Made by a program: the position numbers and the translations under genes. Shown here piece by piece: positions 18,207 through 26,886 of a stretch of 64,000 nucleotides of DNA (its first letter is position 1; every line of letters starts with the position of its first letter). Below the pieces are notes generated by a model, which searched no databases, was not told the origin of the DNA, and saw only the letters and a list, made by a program, of their open reading frames with translations. The stretch spans positions 1 through 64,000 of the forward strand of contig JBAQMG010000029.1 of assembly GCA_049302575.1 (NCBI GenBank), in the 5' to 3' direction. This DNA is from JBAQMG01 sp049302575 (lineage in GTDB: Bacteria; Bacillota; Desulfitobacteriia; Desulfitobacteriales; Desulfitobacteriaceae).

Positions 18207-19703
18207 CTAATAATTGTTTTCTTTCAATATAACGTCATGTGCGCCGCCTTCAATGATGCTAGTTGAGGAAACTAGCGTCATCCGAGCAGTTCTTTGCAGT
18301 TCTTCAATCGTAATAGCTCCGCAACTACACATGGTTGACTTAATCTTGCTCAAAGAAACCTCTAAATTATCCTTTAATCTACCCGCATAGGGAACATAAC
18401 TATCTACCCCCTCTTCAAAGTGAAGTTTCGCCCCTTCCCCCAAATCATACCTTTGCCAATTCCGAGCGCGATTTGAACCTTCACCCCAATACTCTTTGAC
18501 ATAATTATTTCCCAGTTTTATTTTTTTAGCTGGACTCTCGTCAAACCTAGCAAAATACCTCCCCATCATAATGAAGTCGGCTCCCATTGCCAAAGCTAGG
18601 ACAGCATGGTAATCGTGTACTATCCCGCCATCTGAACATATAGGTATATATATACCCGTTTCTTCATAATATTGATTTCTGGCTTTAGCAACTTCAATGA
18701 CAGCTGAGGCCTGACCTCTACCAATTCCTTTTTGCTCCCTAGTAATACAAATTGACCCTCCACCTATTCCGACTTTAACAAAATCAGCCCCCGCGTTCAC
18801 TAAATACATGAACCCTTCTTTATCAACAATATTGCCGCCGCCAACTATAACCTTATCGTTATATTCTCGCTTAATATATTCAATGGTTTCTTTCTGCCAC
18901 TCACTGTAACCATCTGATGAATCAACACATAATACATCTGCGCCAGCTTTCACTAGTTCAGGTACTCTTTCCTGATAATCTTTCGTATTAATGCCCGCTC
19001 CAACTACAAATTTCTTTTTCGCGTCTAATAATTCATTAGGATTTTTTTTATGTTCATCATAATCTTTTCTAAAAACAAGATACGAAAGATTTTGAGCATC
19101 ATCTATGACCGGTAAGCAATTTAATTTATGCTCCCATATTATATCGTTGGCTTCGCCTAAACTTATACCCTCTTTTCCGACAATAAGTTTTGAGAAAGGT
19201 GTCATAAATTCTTTCGCTTTTTTCCCTAAATTGTCTCTGCTAATTCTATAGTCTCTTGTTGTGACAATCCCCATTAATCTGTCTGATGGAGAACCATCTT
19301 CTGTAATTGCAATCGTTGAATAACCGGACTTTTCTTTAAGTTCAATAATATCTTTCAAGGTATGTTCTGGAGTTAAGTTTGCGTCACTAACGACAAAACC
19401 TGCTTTAAATTTCTTGACTTTTTTTATCATCTCGACTTGTTCATTGATAGGTTGTGAACAAAAAACAAAAGACAATCCCCCACACTTTGCCAAAGCTATC
19501 GCTAAATTGTCATCAGAAACAGATTGCATGATCGCCGAAACAAAAGGGACTTTCAATTCTAATGAAGGTCTTTCCCCTTTTTTAAATTTAACTATAGGTG
19601 TTGTAAGCTTAACATTACTTGGTATACAGTCCATTCTTGATAAATTCGGAATAAGCAAGTATTCATTAAATGTTCTTGAAGCCTCATTATAATAATTAGC
19701 CAA
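18207..19703 (-). CDS. guaB: IMP dehydrogenase, Tritrichomonas type
   Basis: NAD-dependent conversion of IMP to XMP, first step of GMP synthesis. 498 aa: TIM barrel interrupted by CBS-like repeats (about 110-220), catalytic loop GIGGGSICITREQKG with Cys319, and flap EYWGEGSNRARNWQRYD with Arg418/Tyr419. From memory, the text and even the residue numbering follow the Tritrichomonas foetus enzyme (Cys319, Arg418, Tyr419) along the full length, far better than Bacillus GuaB. It may be a second, laterally spread guaB; another copy elsewhere in the genome cannot be excluded. The codon usage is AT-rich. Confidence 0.85.
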   Translation of the reverse strand: MANYYNEASRTFNEYLLIPNLSRMDCIPSNVKLTTPIVKFKKGERPSLELKVPFVSAIMQSVSDDNLAIALAKCGGLSFVFCSQPINEQVEMIKKVKKFKAGFVVSDANLTPEHTLKDIIELKEKSGYSTIAITEDGSPSDRLMGIVTTRDYRISRDNLGKKAKEFMTPFSKLIVGKEGISLGEANDIIWEHKLNCLPVIDDAQNLSYLVFRKDYDEHKKNPNELLDAKKKFVVGAGINTKDYQERVPELVKAGADVLCVDSSDGYSEWQKETIEYIKREYNDKVIVGGGNIVDKEGFMYLVNAGADFVKVGIGGGSICITREQKGIGRGQASAVIEVAKARNQYYEETGIYIPICSDGGIVHDYHAVLALAMGADFIMMGRYFARFDESPAKKIKLGNNYVKEYWGEGSNRARNWQRYDLGEGAKLHFEEGVDSYVPYAGRLKDNLEVSLSKIKSTMCSCGAITIEELQRTARMTLVSSTSIIEGGAHDVILKENNY

Positions 19704-19846
19704 TTTAATTTACCTCCTAAAAACTACAACTATTTTGCTGTTGAAAACTAGCTTTTATTATTTTTTATGTTTATCTTATACTATCGAAGTAATTATATCA
19801 TTATTTAATCTCAAAATAGCTAGAAAAAATTTCAAAGGCAAAAAAC

Positions 19847-20647
19847 CTATAGAGTGCATGCGTCCTTCCATTTCTGAAGATGAGAACTAATAAATTCGAT
19901 GATTATTTTATTTTCTTCTTTTCCAACACCAGCAATAGACAATGGTTCACCGAAGGCCATATGTATTGGTTTATGGCGCCTAATTGGTCCTAAATCCTTC
20001 AAATATTTGTCGTTTTCCCAAAAGTCAGTCTTTACTGCAATAGGAATAACTTGAACCTTGGCGGCGCTCGCTAACTTTACTCCTAAGGAGTTAAATTCCT
20101 TCGGTATAAAATCAACTGTCCTTGTATTTTGCGGAAATACAATAATCGATGTTCCCTCTGCTAATAATTTCCGTCCCAGATTCATTACCGTTTTGAAATC
20201 TTCTCTAGAATTTGATCTACTAACAATAATTGGATTTCGAGCACGTAAAACAGGGCCAAAAAACGGATGTTTAATAAGACTATCTTTAACTACGAAGGTT
20301 ACCTCCATTAGTGGAGCAATTATACAAGGAAATACCATAGTCTCAAGTGTACTCATATGGTTACTAATTAAAACTACAGGTCCTTGGCACTTATGTAAAT
20401 TTTCAAGCCCTGTGATATGAAATCTACCCCCACAACCCTCAATTAACTTGAAAATATCATACGAAGATAATGCCCATGCCTTAGTATCATATCGCCCTTT
20501 CAAAGCTACACTGCGAGCTTTAAGAATGATTGAAAAAAATTTACCCATAAAATACAAACGAGTATTTAACATTAATCTATCCAAAAACAGACGGGGGGTC
20601 TTTTCATTAGTGTGATATGAGTGTGTTTCAAAAAAGCCCTTCTTCAA
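19847..20647 (-). CDS. 1-acylglycerol-3-phosphate acyltransferase-like (PlsC family)
   Basis: Membrane-associated acyltransferase of the PlsC/AGPAT family, expected to acylate a lysophospholipid. NHMSTLE contains the catalytic HX4E motif. The FPEGTRS block appears as FPQNTRT, with Glu replaced by Gln and Gly by Asn, so substrate or activity may differ from canonical PlsC. TTG start with SD GGAGG. 266 aa. A hydrophobic stretch lies near the N-terminus. Not in an evident operon with the IMP dehydrogenase (143-base gap). Confidence 0.75.
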   Translation of the reverse strand: MKKGFFETHSYHTNEKTPRLFLDRLMLNTRLYFMGKFFSIILKARSVALKGRYDTKAWALSSYDIFKLIEGCGGRFHITGLENLHKCQGPVVLISNHMSTLETMVFPCIIAPLMEVTFVVKDSLIKHPFFGPVLRARNPIIVSRSNSREDFKTVMNLGRKLLAEGTSIIVFPQNTRTVDFIPKEFNSLGVKLASAAKVQVIPIAVKTDFWENDKYLKDLGPIRRHKPIHMAFGEPLSIAGVGKEENKIIIEFISSHLQKWKDACTL

Positions 20648-20837
20648 AATTCACTTCCTCCTTGTCCATTTCAACTATCCGAATTAAATACACCTAGCTC
20701 TATCTGACCATATTCTATAGATGAGCTAACACCATCTAATATTTTATATTATTAATGGTGAGTAATCCGACAAAGCAATTAACATCACCTATTGTATTAT
20801 ATTTTTACACTTTATTCTAATAACATAATACAATTTT

Positions 20838-20868
20838 AAAAAGGTCGAAGCTATCTTTCGACCTTTTT
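20838..20868 (-). terminator. terminator of the binding-protein-like lipoprotein gene
   Basis: AAAAAGGTCGAA pairs with TTCGACCTTTTT around a 7-base loop: a perfect 12-bp stem with its own T tract, 21 bases after the stop codon at 20890. Confidence 0.85.
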
Positions 20869-20889
20869 AATGACTTTTAACCATCTTGT

Positions 20890-22299
20890 CTATTTCCCTT
20901 GTTGAGCCTTTTGATCAGACTGTTGTTCTGTTGAATCTTGTTGCCCAGACTTCTGATCTTTTTGACTTTCTTGTTTTAACATTTCTGGGGGTACCGTTTT
21001 GGTCTGTTCATTGGCAGTTTTTTCAGTACCAATAACTTTACCTTGAGCATCCAAATACTCCCGTGTTGTTTCTGTTTTAATTCTTTCGGTCACTTTACTA
21101 ACCCCAGGCGGAACGGTGCCACCGCTTGATTGCCTATCCGCACCACCACTAGGTCCGCCTCCGCTTGAACCACCCGAACTTTCACTGCTCCCAGTCTTCT
21201 GATCTTTTCCACCTGCCTTACTCTGGTTTGAAGTGCCAGAATCCTTTTTATCCTCAGGTTTAGCCTCTTTCGTTGCTGATTTTTTTTCTTGTTCAGCCAT
21301 ACTAATTGCTTTAGTGTAGCTCTTTTGTACTAGATTCAAGTTCTCAGGGTTCACCGCTTTAACCGGTATCACTTTAGCTGGAGTCTCGCCCTGTTCACCA
21401 GTAACGGAATCATTAACATCTAAAGGCTCTTTTTTTAAAAGTTTTCGGGCCCATTGATAGGCATTAACTCCTTGAAGATAAGGTGAAGTATCAATATCTC
21501 CAAGCTGTACTCCAGTGGCCATGCGTTGCATAGACTGAAGATTTGCTTGTCCACCGATTAGAATAACCTTTTTCTCCAATTGCGCACCTTTAAGAACCTC
21601 GTAGGCCCCCGCTGCTAGCTTTTCCGTTTGTGCTAAAACCGCCTGAACCTTACCTGGGTTCTTTTGTAAGTACTCTGAAAATGTTTGCTGAGCTACTGCC
21701 TCTGAACCAGGCGGACTACTTATTGTCTGTACTGTTACCTTAGGATATTTGCTAAAAACTACGCGGCTACCAGCTAACATCTCCTGAGAATTAGAAGTCT
21801 CGGGATCACCTTCCAAAATGATCACTTGACCTTCACTTAGTTTATTCATTAAGGTTTGGGCCATTATTTCACCTGTTTTCTCTTGATCTGAAAGCACGAT
21901 CCCCCCAAGTTTAGCTCCTGGTGGCAGGAGACCAAGAGCCAGTATCGGTATCTTTTTATCTTGAGCACTTTTCAGAAGACTTGGGTCGCCGCCTTGATAG
22001 ATTAAGACCTTACCTCCTTGTAGTTGATCAGAATCTAGAGGATTTTCCTTGGACTTGTCAGTGAGATACTTTATTTGCAGTTCATCTTTCTTGGCCATAT
22101 CCTCAATACCCTTGAGAATTAGTATTTTATTGGGATCATCCTCATTTAACGCTACACTAATTATGGTTTTTTGAGATTCATTACTTTTAGCGGGAGATTT
22201 GTTTTTATTTCCTAAAAGGTCTTGTAGTCCACAACCAGTTATGGTTAAACTAAGACATAGAGGAAATACGATTAAAAGGAACCGCATTCTCCGAAGCAT
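20890..22299 (-). CDS. periplasmic-binding-protein-like lipoprotein with low-complexity tail
   Basis: 469-aa lipoprotein: signal peptide ending in ITGC (Cys23). The middle (about 45-310) has the rhythm of sugar-binding type I periplasmic proteins (SVALNEDDPNK..., VLIYQGGDPS, VIILEGDP, KVILIGGQ). The C-terminal 150 residues are low-complexity, rich in Lys, Gln, Ser and Gly, with a short ordered stretch TERIKTETTREYLDAQGK. No permease or ATPase gene is near, so it may be a sensor or wall-associated protein. ATG start behind GGAG. Exact function unknown. Confidence 0.65.
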   Translation of the reverse strand: MLRRMRFLLIVFPLCLSLTITGCGLQDLLGNKNKSPAKSNESQKTIISVALNEDDPNKILILKGIEDMAKKDELQIKYLTDKSKENPLDSDQLQGGKVLIYQGGDPSLLKSAQDKKIPILALGLLPPGAKLGGIVLSDQEKTGEIMAQTLMNKLSEGQVIILEGDPETSNSQEMLAGSRVVFSKYPKVTVQTISSPPGSEAVAQQTFSEYLQKNPGKVQAVLAQTEKLAAGAYEVLKGAQLEKKVILIGGQANLQSMQRMATGVQLGDIDTSPYLQGVNAYQWARKLLKKEPLDVNDSVTGEQGETPAKVIPVKAVNPENLNLVQKSYTKAISMAEQEKKSATKEAKPEDKKDSGTSNQSKAGGKDQKTGSSESSGGSSGGGPSGGADRQSSGGTVPPGVSKVTERIKTETTREYLDAQGKVIGTEKTANEQTKTVPPEMLKQESQKDQKSGQQDSTEQQSDQKAQQGK

Positions 22300-22418
22300 G
22301 AGACACGCTCCTTTCCAGCTTTAAACTTTTTCTTAGTTTTCCCTAGATTAAATTAAAAATACAGTGGGGATAAATTTATGTTTACTTTTAAGTTTCTTCA
22401 ATAAAAGGAGGTATTCCC

Positions 22419-23261
22419 TTGCCTATTAAATTAAATCACATCTTAAATAGAATTCATTCTCTCCCAGCTTTACCCGATTCTGCTATGCAGGTTATTGCTT
22501 TGACTAGAAATTCGGAAACTGATATAAAGGATCTAATCGCAGTAATTAGTCATGACCCTGCTTTAACAGCGAACATTTTACGGCAAGCCAACTCCTCCTA
22601 TTATGGTTATGCCCGTCGTATCTCTTCCTTAGCAGAGGCTGTCGTCATTCTTGGGTTTCAGGCTATTCAAGGTTTAGCTATGGCTTCAGCCCTTTCTCCA
22701 TTACTTAAAACCGAACTCATCGGGTATGGACTGGATCAAGAGGGCTTATGGCGTCATTCGATGTTTACCGCTATGGCTGGAAAGAGGCTTTGCAAGCGAC
22801 TTCTCCTACCTTTTGGAGAAGTCGCCTTTATCGCAGGACTTTTGCACGATATAGGCAAACTTATCTTGACTGTCTATGTACAGGAAGTAGGATCATTTAT
22901 TTTAAAAAAGGTTGATCAAGAAAATCTTTCTTATCGTGAGTTAGAAAAAAAAATCATCGGTTTTGACCATGCCACCGTCGGGGGATATATCGCCCAACAA
23001 TGGAACTTACCCGATGAGCTTGTCGAAGCTATTACCCACCACCATACTCCGGAACGTGCTCAGCACCAACAGCAGCTTGCTGCGATTGTTCATGTTGCCA
23101 ACGCCTTAGCTAATCTACTTGGCGTCGGTGAGGCTGTTGATAGTTTTCTAAACCCCCTTCAAGAACAGGCCTTAAGTCTTCTCCATTTAACTGAACAAGA
23201 TTTAGAATTAATCATGGCTGAATTAGGTGATCTACTTTCTGACCCTACGTTATTTAGCTAA
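22419..23261 (+). CDS. HDOD-domain signalling protein
   Basis: 280-aa HDOD-domain protein (a divergent HD phosphohydrolase fold, usually non-catalytic, used in signal output). Features: LPALPDSAMQVIALT at the start, HDPALTANILRQANS, and LLHDIGKLIL. The HD pair is still present (His-Asp in LLHDIGK), so some hydrolase activity is possible. TTG start with a full AAAGGAGG SD 7 bases upstream. It ends inside the convergent ATPase gene (12-base overlap of 3' ends). Confidence 0.8.
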   Translation: MPIKLNHILNRIHSLPALPDSAMQVIALTRNSETDIKDLIAVISHDPALTANILRQANSSYYGYARRISSLAEAVVILGFQAIQGLAMASALSPLLKTELIGYGLDQEGLWRHSMFTAMAGKRLCKRLLLPFGEVAFIAGLLHDIGKLILTVYVQEVGSFILKKVDQENLSYRELEKKIIGFDHATVGGYIAQQWNLPDELVEAITHHHTPERAQHQQQLAAIVHVANALANLLGVGEAVDSFLNPLQEQALSLLHLTEQDLELIMAELGDLLSDPTLFS

Positions 23262-24284
23262 AACTTCTAGATCACGCAACAAACGATTTAAGAGTTCCTC
23301 TCTAAATTCATCAACCTTAGTGAAGTTAACCGTTTCCATATAATATGATTTCAGAAGAGACCTTTGTTTCTGCCAAGCAGCCAGGGTCTCTTTTAGTGTT
23401 GAGCTAAAGGTTTGATCAAGCCCTTGATCATGTAAATTTTCCGGGTTCCCTTGCCAGATGGCTAAATTGCGTTGTGGAAAAACGAGCCCAATGACGTCAT
23501 CAGGGTTTAAAGGATGTAAAACAATCTCCATAATTTGACCGAGTTGTTGAGCTTCACTTAACACCCAATTTAAAGCTTCAAGAGTTTCCTCACCTTCCAA
23601 ACGAATTTGATCAAAATCACTTAAAAAGTGGGGTGCAAGATTTAACCACCCTTCAGAAGTTAAACCATGCAAAAAGCAAGGTGCAATGCTACTTTTTTGG
23701 ATTTGCTCTAAGGCATGTTGAACTAAAGGCCAAGGATCGGTTGGCCTTTTCTGGAGCCAACGCTTTAGCCCTCCTTTTATCCAGGAAGAAGCTCCCCTGT
23801 CATTAAGGTGACTTGCAAAGCTCTTTTCATAATAATCACCTAAAGTTTCGGTTAATACTTCTTCCAGGTTTGTTTGAAGATTAGTCAATTGCTCCTCAGC
23901 ACTTAAAATCTTCGTTCTTAGTTTTAGTAATTTTTGTTCGTCGCAAAAGATGCTAAAGTCGATAAATTTTTCAGTAACCCCTGGGGCCCGCCAACGCAAA
24001 GGAGAGATTTCCTGAGCGTTCAGTACGGCAAAAGCGACTCGCGGTAGAATGAACCCAGCCATCGAATCGGGTTCGCGAGCGGAGCGTAAAAAATCAACGT
24101 CATACCCCCGATCTAACATCTCTAGGCCGAGTACCTTGATCAGGGTTGATTTTCCGGTTCCAGACCCACCCATGAGTACATAGATACGTTGCCAACCCGA
24201 AACCATATTGGGTAACAAGGATATGTACCCCCTCGTCGTTAACCCTTCGGCAAAAAAATGACGAACCCCGACTTTGTTGCTCAT
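23250..24284 (-). CDS. P-loop ATPase of the PRK06851 type
   Basis: 344-aa NTP-binding protein found in many spore-forming Firmicutes, function unknown. Walker A GGSGTGKST at about 39-47. A second, weaker half follows after residue 180 (CFLHGLTSEGWLN mirrors FFAEGLTTRGYIS), suggesting internal duplication with loss of the second P-loop. A long helical segment lies at about 115-150. The ATG is preceded by GGGGG, which sits at the foot of a 12-bp hairpin (24297-24341) that could control access to it. Confidence 0.7.
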   Translation of the reverse strand: MSNKVGVRHFFAEGLTTRGYISLLPNMVSGWQRIYVLMGGSGTGKSTLIKVLGLEMLDRGYDVDFLRSAREPDSMAGFILPRVAFAVLNAQEISPLRWRAPGVTEKFIDFSIFCDEQKLLKLRTKILSAEEQLTNLQTNLEEVLTETLGDYYEKSFASHLNDRGASSWIKGGLKRWLQKRPTDPWPLVQHALEQIQKSSIAPCFLHGLTSEGWLNLAPHFLSDFDQIRLEGEETLEALNWVLSEAQQLGQIMEIVLHPLNPDDVIGLVFPQRNLAIWQGNPENLHDQGLDQTFSSTLKETLAAWQKQRSLLKSYYMETVNFTKVDEFREELLNRLLRDLEVLAK

Positions 24285-24296
24285 AATAGTTAACCC

Positions 24297-24341
24297 CCGT
24301 TTGATGTGCTACGACATAGTCTATGCAACACATCAAACGGA
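24297..24341 (-). promoter_or_regulatory. hairpin next to the SD of the ATPase gene
   Basis: CCGTTTGATGTG and CACATCAAACGG are perfect 12-base inverted repeats with a 21-base loop that itself contains CATAG/CTATG. On the transcript the stem ends directly at the GGGGG SD of the gene starting at 24284. There is no T tract, so it is not a normal terminator. Confidence 0.45.
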
Positions 24342-24357
24342 GGTCACTGTTCATTGG

Positions 24358-24418
24358 TAAATTACTATTGCGCTTACGCAAATTCCGTTAATTGCTCACC
24401 AAGCAATAGTGATTTACG
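24358..24418. repeat. inverted-repeat element, copy 1
   Basis: GTAAATTACTATTGC (24358-24372) and GCAATAGTGATTTAC (24404-24418) are imperfect 15-base inverted ends of a roughly 60-base element. A related element lies at 57511-57570 in the opposite orientation. It may be a small mobile or REP-like palindrome. Confidence 0.55.
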
Positions 24419-24434
24419 GGCTTTGTACGGAAAT

Positions 24435-25619
24435 TTACTTTAGTTTAGCCTCCAAGACTTCCAGAGCCTTCTGCAATTGAGGATCAAACTTAGTATCCGT
24501 AGGGGATATTGTAGCGTCCTGACCCTTAGTCAATTCCACCATGACATCGGGTTGAATTCCTATTTTATGAATACTTAATTTGTTCGGGGTTAAATACTTA
24601 GCCGTTGTCAACTTGACACTTGTACCACTATCCAAAGGGAAAATCGTTTGTACTATACCTTTGCCAAACGTCTTAACACCTACCAAAGTCCCTGTTCCTT
24701 TATCTTTTATAGCCCCAGATACTATTTCAGCTGCTGAAGCACTTTCTTCATTAACTAAAACGACTAAAGGCATTCCTAAATAACTATCTTTAACAGCATT
24801 TTTAATTTCTGTATCCCCTTGTTTATCAACTATATATACCACAGGCCCTGGTGAAACAAAATAACTGGCGACCTGTACTGCGGCATTTAATTCCCCACCA
24901 TGGTTATAACGCAAGTCCAAAATTAGTCCTTTGTACTTACGAATATCCATGGTCTTGAGCACTTCGGCCAGTTCAGCGCCCGTATCAGAAGAGAACTGGG
25001 AGATATCTAGATAGGCTAGATCCGAATGACCAGGCAAAGCTTTACCCTCCACCGTTGGCACAATGATATTCTCACGAGTTACGGTTACTGTTACTTCCTT
25101 CTTTAAACTCTCACGATAGAGCACGAGGGTTACCTTTGTTCCAGGATCACCCCTCATAAGAGTAACTGCTTTATCTTGATCAATCGTTGAGGTCTCCACA
25201 TTATCAATCTTCTCAACGATATCACCCATTTGGATCCCTGCTTTAGCCGCCGGTGTATTTTTAATGGCCCGTAGAATCACTAACTTGGTTGGATCTTTCA
25301 AGCTCAAGACAATCCCAACCCCACCAAACTTGCCTTCTATAACCTCCATAAGTTGTTGATTTTCATGGGCATTCATATAGGCAGAATATGGATCACCCAA
25401 AGAATTGACAATTCCTTGGGTTGCCCCGTCGACAAGTTGATTTTTATCAACTTTATCTAGGTACTGACTGTTGATAAGCTGCAAAACATGAACGAAACGA
25501 CTAAGATGACCCAAATTTGCAACTAGAACCCCACCGACCGTTGCCGTAGTAAGTACACAAAAAATGAGTAGCACTATACCCACACGTTTTAGGATTCGTT
25601 TCCCATTCCACTCCTGCAA
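24435..25619 (-). CDS. ctpA: carboxyl-terminal processing protease (S41)
   Basis: Exported S41 serine protease: one N-terminal membrane anchor (about 13-36), PDZ domain (about 95-180, GGVGIVLSL), then the protease domain with Ser295 (in NEESASAAEI) and Lys320 (in KTFGKG). The 25-residue Ser-Lys spacing is that of the family. 394 aa. It follows ftsE-ftsX-M23 peptidase on the same strand, a common clostridial and bacillar order, where it may trim wall-enzyme partners. TTG start behind AAGGGG. Confidence 0.9.
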   Translation of the reverse strand: MQEWNGKRILKRVGIVLLIFCVLTTATVGGVLVANLGHLSRFVHVLQLINSQYLDKVDKNQLVDGATQGIVNSLGDPYSAYMNAHENQQLMEVIEGKFGGVGIVLSLKDPTKLVILRAIKNTPAAKAGIQMGDIVEKIDNVETSTIDQDKAVTLMRGDPGTKVTLVLYRESLKKEVTVTVTRENIIVPTVEGKALPGHSDLAYLDISQFSSDTGAELAEVLKTMDIRKYKGLILDLRYNHGGELNAAVQVASYFVSPGPVVYIVDKQGDTEIKNAVKDSYLGMPLVVLVNEESASAAEIVSGAIKDKGTGTLVGVKTFGKGIVQTIFPLDSGTSVKLTTAKYLTPNKLSIHKIGIQPDVMVELTKGQDATISPTDTKFDPQLQKALEVLEAKLK

Positions 25620-25727
25620 TCTGCTAACCCCTTCCCATCTTTGGTTCCTTCACTAGATTTACTCAAGTAAGATTATCTCCTATACCGCATCTTAAGGTAC
25701 AGCCCACTGCTAGTATATGCTTGTCTT

Positions 25728-26873
25728 TCAATGATAATACAGCAATGGATCCGTAGGGTTTCCGTTGACGCGTACTTCAAAGTGCAGATGTGGACCGGTA
25801 CTAAAGCCCGTCGAACCTACATACCCTATAGTCTGACCTTTTGTAACTTGTTGTCCTTCACTAACGGACAATTGCGACTGATGACCATAAAGTGTGGAGA
25901 CTCCCCCGCCGTGGTCAACCACTATGGCATTACCATACCCTCCATACCATCCAGAAAAGATTACCACTCCGGCTCCAGCTACATGAATCGCTGTTCCTGT
26001 CGGAGCTGGAAGATCTATCCCAGTATGCAAACTCTTCTTCCCTGTGATCGGATGGGTGCGCCAACCGAAGGGTGAGCTGATTTCAAAATATCCAGCTACA
26101 GGCCAATTACTTATTGTACCAATGACCCCACCTGTTCTCGCAGCTTGAATTTTACGGATCTTTTCCATCAGAGCGTTAGATTCCGCTTCAAGTTTATCAT
26201 TTTCATCAAAAATAGCCTGTTGGGATTTTTTATTCTGCTCCAAGGCAGCCTGCTGTCGCTGTTTTTTATTATCCAAATCAGCCTCTGCAACCGCTGCTTG
26301 GACTCGTAATTGAGCCATCCGATCACGGATCCCTTCAAGTTCTTGCTTTTTCTGAGTCATTTTTTCCTTTTGTTGTTTAATGTCCTTCAAAATATTTTGA
26401 TCATTGGCAACTAATTGACTTAGATACTCCATCCGTGTAATAAAATCGCCCAAGTCAGACGATTGAAAGAGTAAGCCTAGATAACTAACTTGGCCGTCCT
26501 CATAAATTCCTTTTACCCTAAGTGCTAAGGCCCGGAGTCGGGCATCTAATTCTTTTTGATTTTGTTCAAGTTCTCGCTGAACCGCCTGAATTTGAGCCAT
26601 CGTTTGAGAATACGCTACCTGCTTATCGCTAAGTGATTTCTTGGCGATGACAATTTGATCTGATAGTTGATTAAGTTGCTTTTTAAGCGTATCCGCTGTA
26701 AACGTTAATGAATTAAGCTGTCCTTGCGATTTTATTTGTTGATTAACTATCTCCTGCTGTCTTTGCTCGGCATCTCCAATCTCATCAGCTCGTAACGGGA
26801 TTACCGTTATACTCAGAAGGACTAAACTCAAAAAACAGGCCATGCTTGACCGAAAAAAATTCCCACTAGACAA
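25728..26873 (-). CDS. M23 peptidase with coiled coil (EnvC-like FtsX partner)
   Basis: Exported protein: signal peptide (about 10-30), long coiled coil (about 32-245) and a C-terminal LytM/M23 domain with SLHTGIDL and HLHFEV, whose His/Asp residues form the zinc site. It lies 14 bases after ftsX. In other bacteria such coiled-coil M23 or CHAP proteins (EnvC, PcsB) are the outside effectors of FtsEX, so I infer it is the wall hydrolase or activator controlled by FtsEX here. TTG start with SD AAAGGGGGTGA. Confidence 0.85.
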   Translation of the reverse strand: MSSGNFFRSSMACFLSLVLLSITVIPLRADEIGDAEQRQQEIVNQQIKSQGQLNSLTFTADTLKKQLNQLSDQIVIAKKSLSDKQVAYSQTMAQIQAVQRELEQNQKELDARLRALALRVKGIYEDGQVSYLGLLFQSSDLGDFITRMEYLSQLVANDQNILKDIKQQKEKMTQKKQELEGIRDRMAQLRVQAAVAEADLDNKKQRQQAALEQNKKSQQAIFDENDKLEAESNALMEKIRKIQAARTGGVIGTISNWPVAGYFEISSPFGWRTHPITGKKSLHTGIDLPAPTGTAIHVAGAGVVIFSGWYGGYGNAIVVDHGGGVSTLYGHQSQLSVSEGQQVTKGQTIGYVGSTGFSTGPHLHFEVRVNGNPTDPLLYYH

Positions 26874-26886
26874 ATCGTCACCCCCT

